From Roseomonas nitratireducens (GTDB taxonomy: Bacteria; Pseudomonadota; Alphaproteobacteria; Acetobacterales; Acetobacteraceae), in assembly GCF_017813355.1 (NCBI RefSeq), contig NZ_JAGIYZ010000014.1, positions 1 through 64,000 on the forward strand: a DNA stretch of 64,000 nucleotides. Reading direction: 5' to 3'. This document shows positions 61,783 through 64,000 of the stretch, piece after piece (position 1 is the stretch's first letter; each line of letters opens with the position of its first letter). A program made the position numbers and the translations under genes. A model generated the notes under the pieces. It had not been told where the DNA came from. It saw nothing but the letters and a program-made list of their open reading frames with translations, and ran no database searches.

Positions 61783-63812
61783 GCGGGCGCCGGCGCCGCG
61801 CGCGATCGCATCCAGTTCAGCGCCAGCAGCGGCGCCGCCAGCGAGAAGCCCGCGATGGTCAGCGGCCCGTTGGGTGAGATCATCAACAGCGCCGCGAGCA
61901 CGAGCAGCGCCTGGCTGCCCCGGCCCATATGGGTGAAGGCATAGCCCGTCGTGCCGATGCCCAGGACGAGCACGCCGATCGCGCAGGTCACCGTGGTGAA
62001 CAGGAAGTCGCCGAAGTTGAAGTTGTCCACCATGATGAGCATGACCGGCGAATAGGCGAAGACGAAGGGCACCGTCGCCTTCGCAAGGCCCAGCCGGAAC
62101 GCCGTGTTGCCGGTCTTGAACGGATCCGCCCCGGCGATCCCGGCCGCCGCATAGGCTGCGATGCAGACCGGCGGCGTCAGGTCGGCGAGCACGCCGTAGT
62201 ACAGGATGAAGAGATGCGCCGCGAGCGGCGGCACGCCGAGCTGCACGACCGCGGGCGCGGCGATTGCCGCCAGCACGATGTAAAGCGCCGTGGTCGGGAT
62301 GCCCGTGCCCATCGCGATGCAGACCAGCGCGACGAAGAGCAGCGTCATGAACAGGGCGAGCGACTGCGCATCCACGATGCTCGAGGGCAGGAAGGCCAGC
62401 ACCGGCTCGAGCGCAGCGACGGTCGAGGCCGCCGCCTGCGTCACCATGAAGGAAATGCGGAAGCCCGCGCCCGTCAGCGTGATGACGCCGACGACGACGC
62501 CGACCGCCGCGGCGGCCGAGCCGACCGCGATCGCGTAGCGCGCGCCGATGTCGAAGGAGTCCCACAGATCCTTCACCGTCAGCCGGTGCCGCGGGTTGAG
62601 GAAGCCGACCACGATGCAGGCGGTGATGGCATAGAAGGCCGCGAGATAGGGCGTGGTGCCGTCGATGATGGCGCCCAGCAGCAGCACGAGCGGGATCGTC
62701 GTCGGCCAGCCATTGCGCAGCGTCGGCCAGAAGCGGGGGATCTCGTCCTCCGGCAGGCCCTTCAGGCCGAACTTCTTGGCCTCGAAATGCACCTGCACGA
62801 AGACGCCCCAGAAATGCATGAAGGCCGGCACGGCGGCGGCGATCAGCAGCGTCGTCAGCGGGATGTTGAGGAACTCGATCATCACGAAGGCCGCGGCCCC
62901 CATGATGGGCGGGGTGATCTGCCCGCCGGCGCTCGCCGCCGCTTCCACCGCCGCGGCGAATTGCGGCCGGTAGCCCACGCGCTTCATCGCCGGGATGGTC
63001 AGCGTGCCGACGGTGACGGTGTTGGCGATGGCCGAGCCGCTGATCATGCCGAACAGCGCCGAGCCGAAGACCGCGACCTTGGCGGGCCCGCCGGCGAAGC
63101 GGCCCGCCGCGATGGACGCCATGTCGATGAAGAACTGGCCGAGGCCCATCCGCGTCGCCAGCACGCCGAACAGCACGAAGTGGAAGACGTATGTCGCCAC
63201 GACCATGACCGGAATGCCGAAGATGCCTTCCTGCGTTAGGTACACATGGCTGATGAAGCCTTCCCAGCTCGAGCCGGGATGGGCCAGCACGCCGGGGATG
63301 TGGTTGCCCCACAGCCCGTAGGCGACGCAGATCAGCACGATGATGGGCAGCGCCCAGCCCATCGAGCGCCGCGCCGTCTCGAGCGTGAGGATCAGCATCA
63401 GCGTGCCCATCACGATGTCGGTCGTGTCGGGCATGCCGATGCGGAAGGTCAGTTCCTCGAAGACCAGCGGCAGGTACATGGTCGCCGCGACCATCGCCGC
63501 GGCGAGCAGCCAGTCGAACCAGGGCACGCCGCCGAAGGTCGGGCCGGGCAGGCGGCGCCGCGTCGCCGGGAACATCAGGAAGATCAGCCCGAGCACGGCC
63601 GACAGGTGGATCGCCTTGTGCCAATGCTCGGTCAGGATGCCGAAGCCGGCGGTGTAGTAGTGGAACACCGACAGCGAGACGAGCAGGAAGGGAATGGCAC
63701 GGGCGGCGAAGCCCGTCAGTTCCCGGAAGCGCATCTCGGAGTCGAACTGGCGCTCAAGCTCCTCCGCCCGCGCGATGTCGACCTTCGCGGCGGGCGGCAA
63801 CCCCGTTGTCAT
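61779..63812 (-). CDS. TRAP transporter permease, fused DctQM type
   Basis: A 677-residue inner-membrane protein joining the small (4-helix) and large (12-helix) TRAP permease parts. The large subunit has GQFFIDMASIAAGRFAGGPAKVAVFGSALFGMISGSAIANTVTVGTLTIPAMK spread over about residues 225-278, AAASAGGQITPPIMGAAAFVM, and a later GVLADLTPPVCIAAYAAAGIAG. This is the fused permease class that works with TAXI-type binding proteins; the end of such a protein is the next gene upstream, 10 bases away. The driving force is an ion gradient. Its TAG stop lies in the palindromic repeat. Confidence 0.93.
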   Translation of the reverse strand: MTTGLPPAAKVDIARAEELERQFDSEMRFRELTGFAARAIPFLLVSLSVFHYYTAGFGILTEHWHKAIHLSAVLGLIFLMFPATRRRLPGPTFGGVPWFDWLLAAAMVAATMYLPLVFEELTFRIGMPDTTDIVMGTLMLILTLETARRSMGWALPIIVLICVAYGLWGNHIPGVLAHPGSSWEGFISHVYLTQEGIFGIPVMVVATYVFHFVLFGVLATRMGLGQFFIDMASIAAGRFAGGPAKVAVFGSALFGMISGSAIANTVTVGTLTIPAMKRVGYRPQFAAAVEAAASAGGQITPPIMGAAAFVMIEFLNIPLTTLLIAAAVPAFMHFWGVFVQVHFEAKKFGLKGLPEDEIPRFWPTLRNGWPTTIPLVLLLGAIIDGTTPYLAAFYAITACIVVGFLNPRHRLTVKDLWDSFDIGARYAIAVGSAAAAVGVVVGVITLTGAGFRISFMVTQAAASTVAALEPVLAFLPSSIVDAQSLALFMTLLFVALVCIAMGTGIPTTALYIVLAAIAAPAVVQLGVPPLAAHLFILYYGVLADLTPPVCIAAYAAAGIAGADPFKTGNTAFRLGLAKATVPFVFAYSPVMLIMVDNFNFGDFLFTTVTCAIGVLVLGIGTTGYAFTHMGRGSQALLVLAALLMISPNGPLTIAGFSLAAPLLALNWMRSRAAPAPA

Positions 63813-63822
63813 GCGATGCGGC

Positions 63823-64000
63823 TCAGCGGATCAGGCCGGCTTCGCGGTAGAACCGCTCGGCGCCAGGATGGAAGGGCACCACGCCGCGGCCGGACAACGC
63901 GTTCTCCCGCACGATCTCGCGGCCCTTCGCATGGCCGCGCTCGAGCAGGCCGCGCGTCGTCTCGGACCAGAGCGCGCGGGCGATGTTGTACACGAGGTCG
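63823..64000 (-). CDS. TAXI-family TRAP solute-binding protein, C-terminal end (partial)
   Basis: The last 58 codons of a minus-strand gene that runs off the right edge. The sequence LVYNIARALWSETTRGLLERGHAK, then LSGRGVVPFHPGAERFYREAGLI at the very end, is the usual C-terminus of TAXI receptors (VPFHPGAxRYYRExG). It lies directly upstream of the fused permease gene and is its expected partner. Confidence 0.85.
   Translation of the reverse strand, partial: DLVYNIARALWSETTRGLLERGHAKGREIVRENALSGRGVVPFHPGAERFYREAGLIR

Overview
The window is very GC-rich (third codon positions almost all G or C) and densely coded. It reads as a chromosomal segment of an alphaproteobacterium, most likely Acetobacteraceae (Roseomonas-like). 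That placement is inferred from two orphan TctC/Bug-type receptors, a fused TRAP permease with a TAXI-type receptor, a PHA synthase, the lipoprotein-TPR/ispE pair and a DUF3489-DUF2924-recombinase cassette. No 16S gene is present to confirm it.

Layout. 1-4.2 kb is a worn accessory zone: the end of an IS5-type transposase, a gene-free stretch with two TTCCCTG/CAGGGAA hairpins, a short LOV photoreceptor, a frameshifted monooxygenase-fold gene, a methyltransferase/glutathione peroxidase pair, and fragments of an SDR and a large serine recombinase. 4.2-9.85 kb (minus) holds a methyltransferase, a Bug receptor, a LysE exporter and a 1002-residue MalT-like regulator. 10.3-12.0 kb carries rsgA and an AT-hook/zinc-ribbon protein. 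12.6-15.6 kb is a DUF3489-DUF2924-serine recombinase cassette, followed by tRNA-Gln. 16-20.8 kb (minus) has ispE (apparent CTG start), a TPR lipoprotein, an unknown exported protein and a second Bug receptor. 21-35.8 kb is mostly plus strand: aldehyde dehydrogenase, MFS transporter, sensor kinase (tail-to-tail with a REC-GGDEF-EAL protein), CinA-type amidase, MoxR/VWA pair, serine-glyoxylate-type aminotransferase, PHA synthase and NDP-forming acyl-CoA synthetase.

35.8-54.0 kb, all minus, is the most striking region: an eleven-gene Pel-type exopolysaccharide locus. pelD, pelE, pelF and pelG are recognisable and in canonical order. The PelA and PelB functions, however, are rearranged. The PelA glycoside hydrolase (GH114) is a separate small protein. 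The PelA-type deacetylase sits in a 1405-residue protein with C-terminal RTX calcium-binding repeats and no signal peptide, so it looks like a type I secretion substrate. PelB is split into a membrane-anchored TPR protein and a separate outer-membrane barrel. No PelC is seen. glmS and a UDP-sugar epimerase bracket the set and probably supply the UDP-GlcNAc/UDP-GalNAc precursor; a degenerate receiver protein lies between glmS and the RTX gene. From the hydrolase gene down to pelG, every junction is a 1-4 base start/stop overlap.

54.6-64 kb holds a PAP2/haloperoxidase-type phosphatase with a DSS tandem repeat, a class III adenylate cyclase with TPRs, a subtilase, a Crp/Fnr regulator, a hydroxyacid dehydrogenase/SDR couple, a double palindromic repeat that supplies the stop codons of both flanking genes, and a TRAP transporter cut by the window edge.
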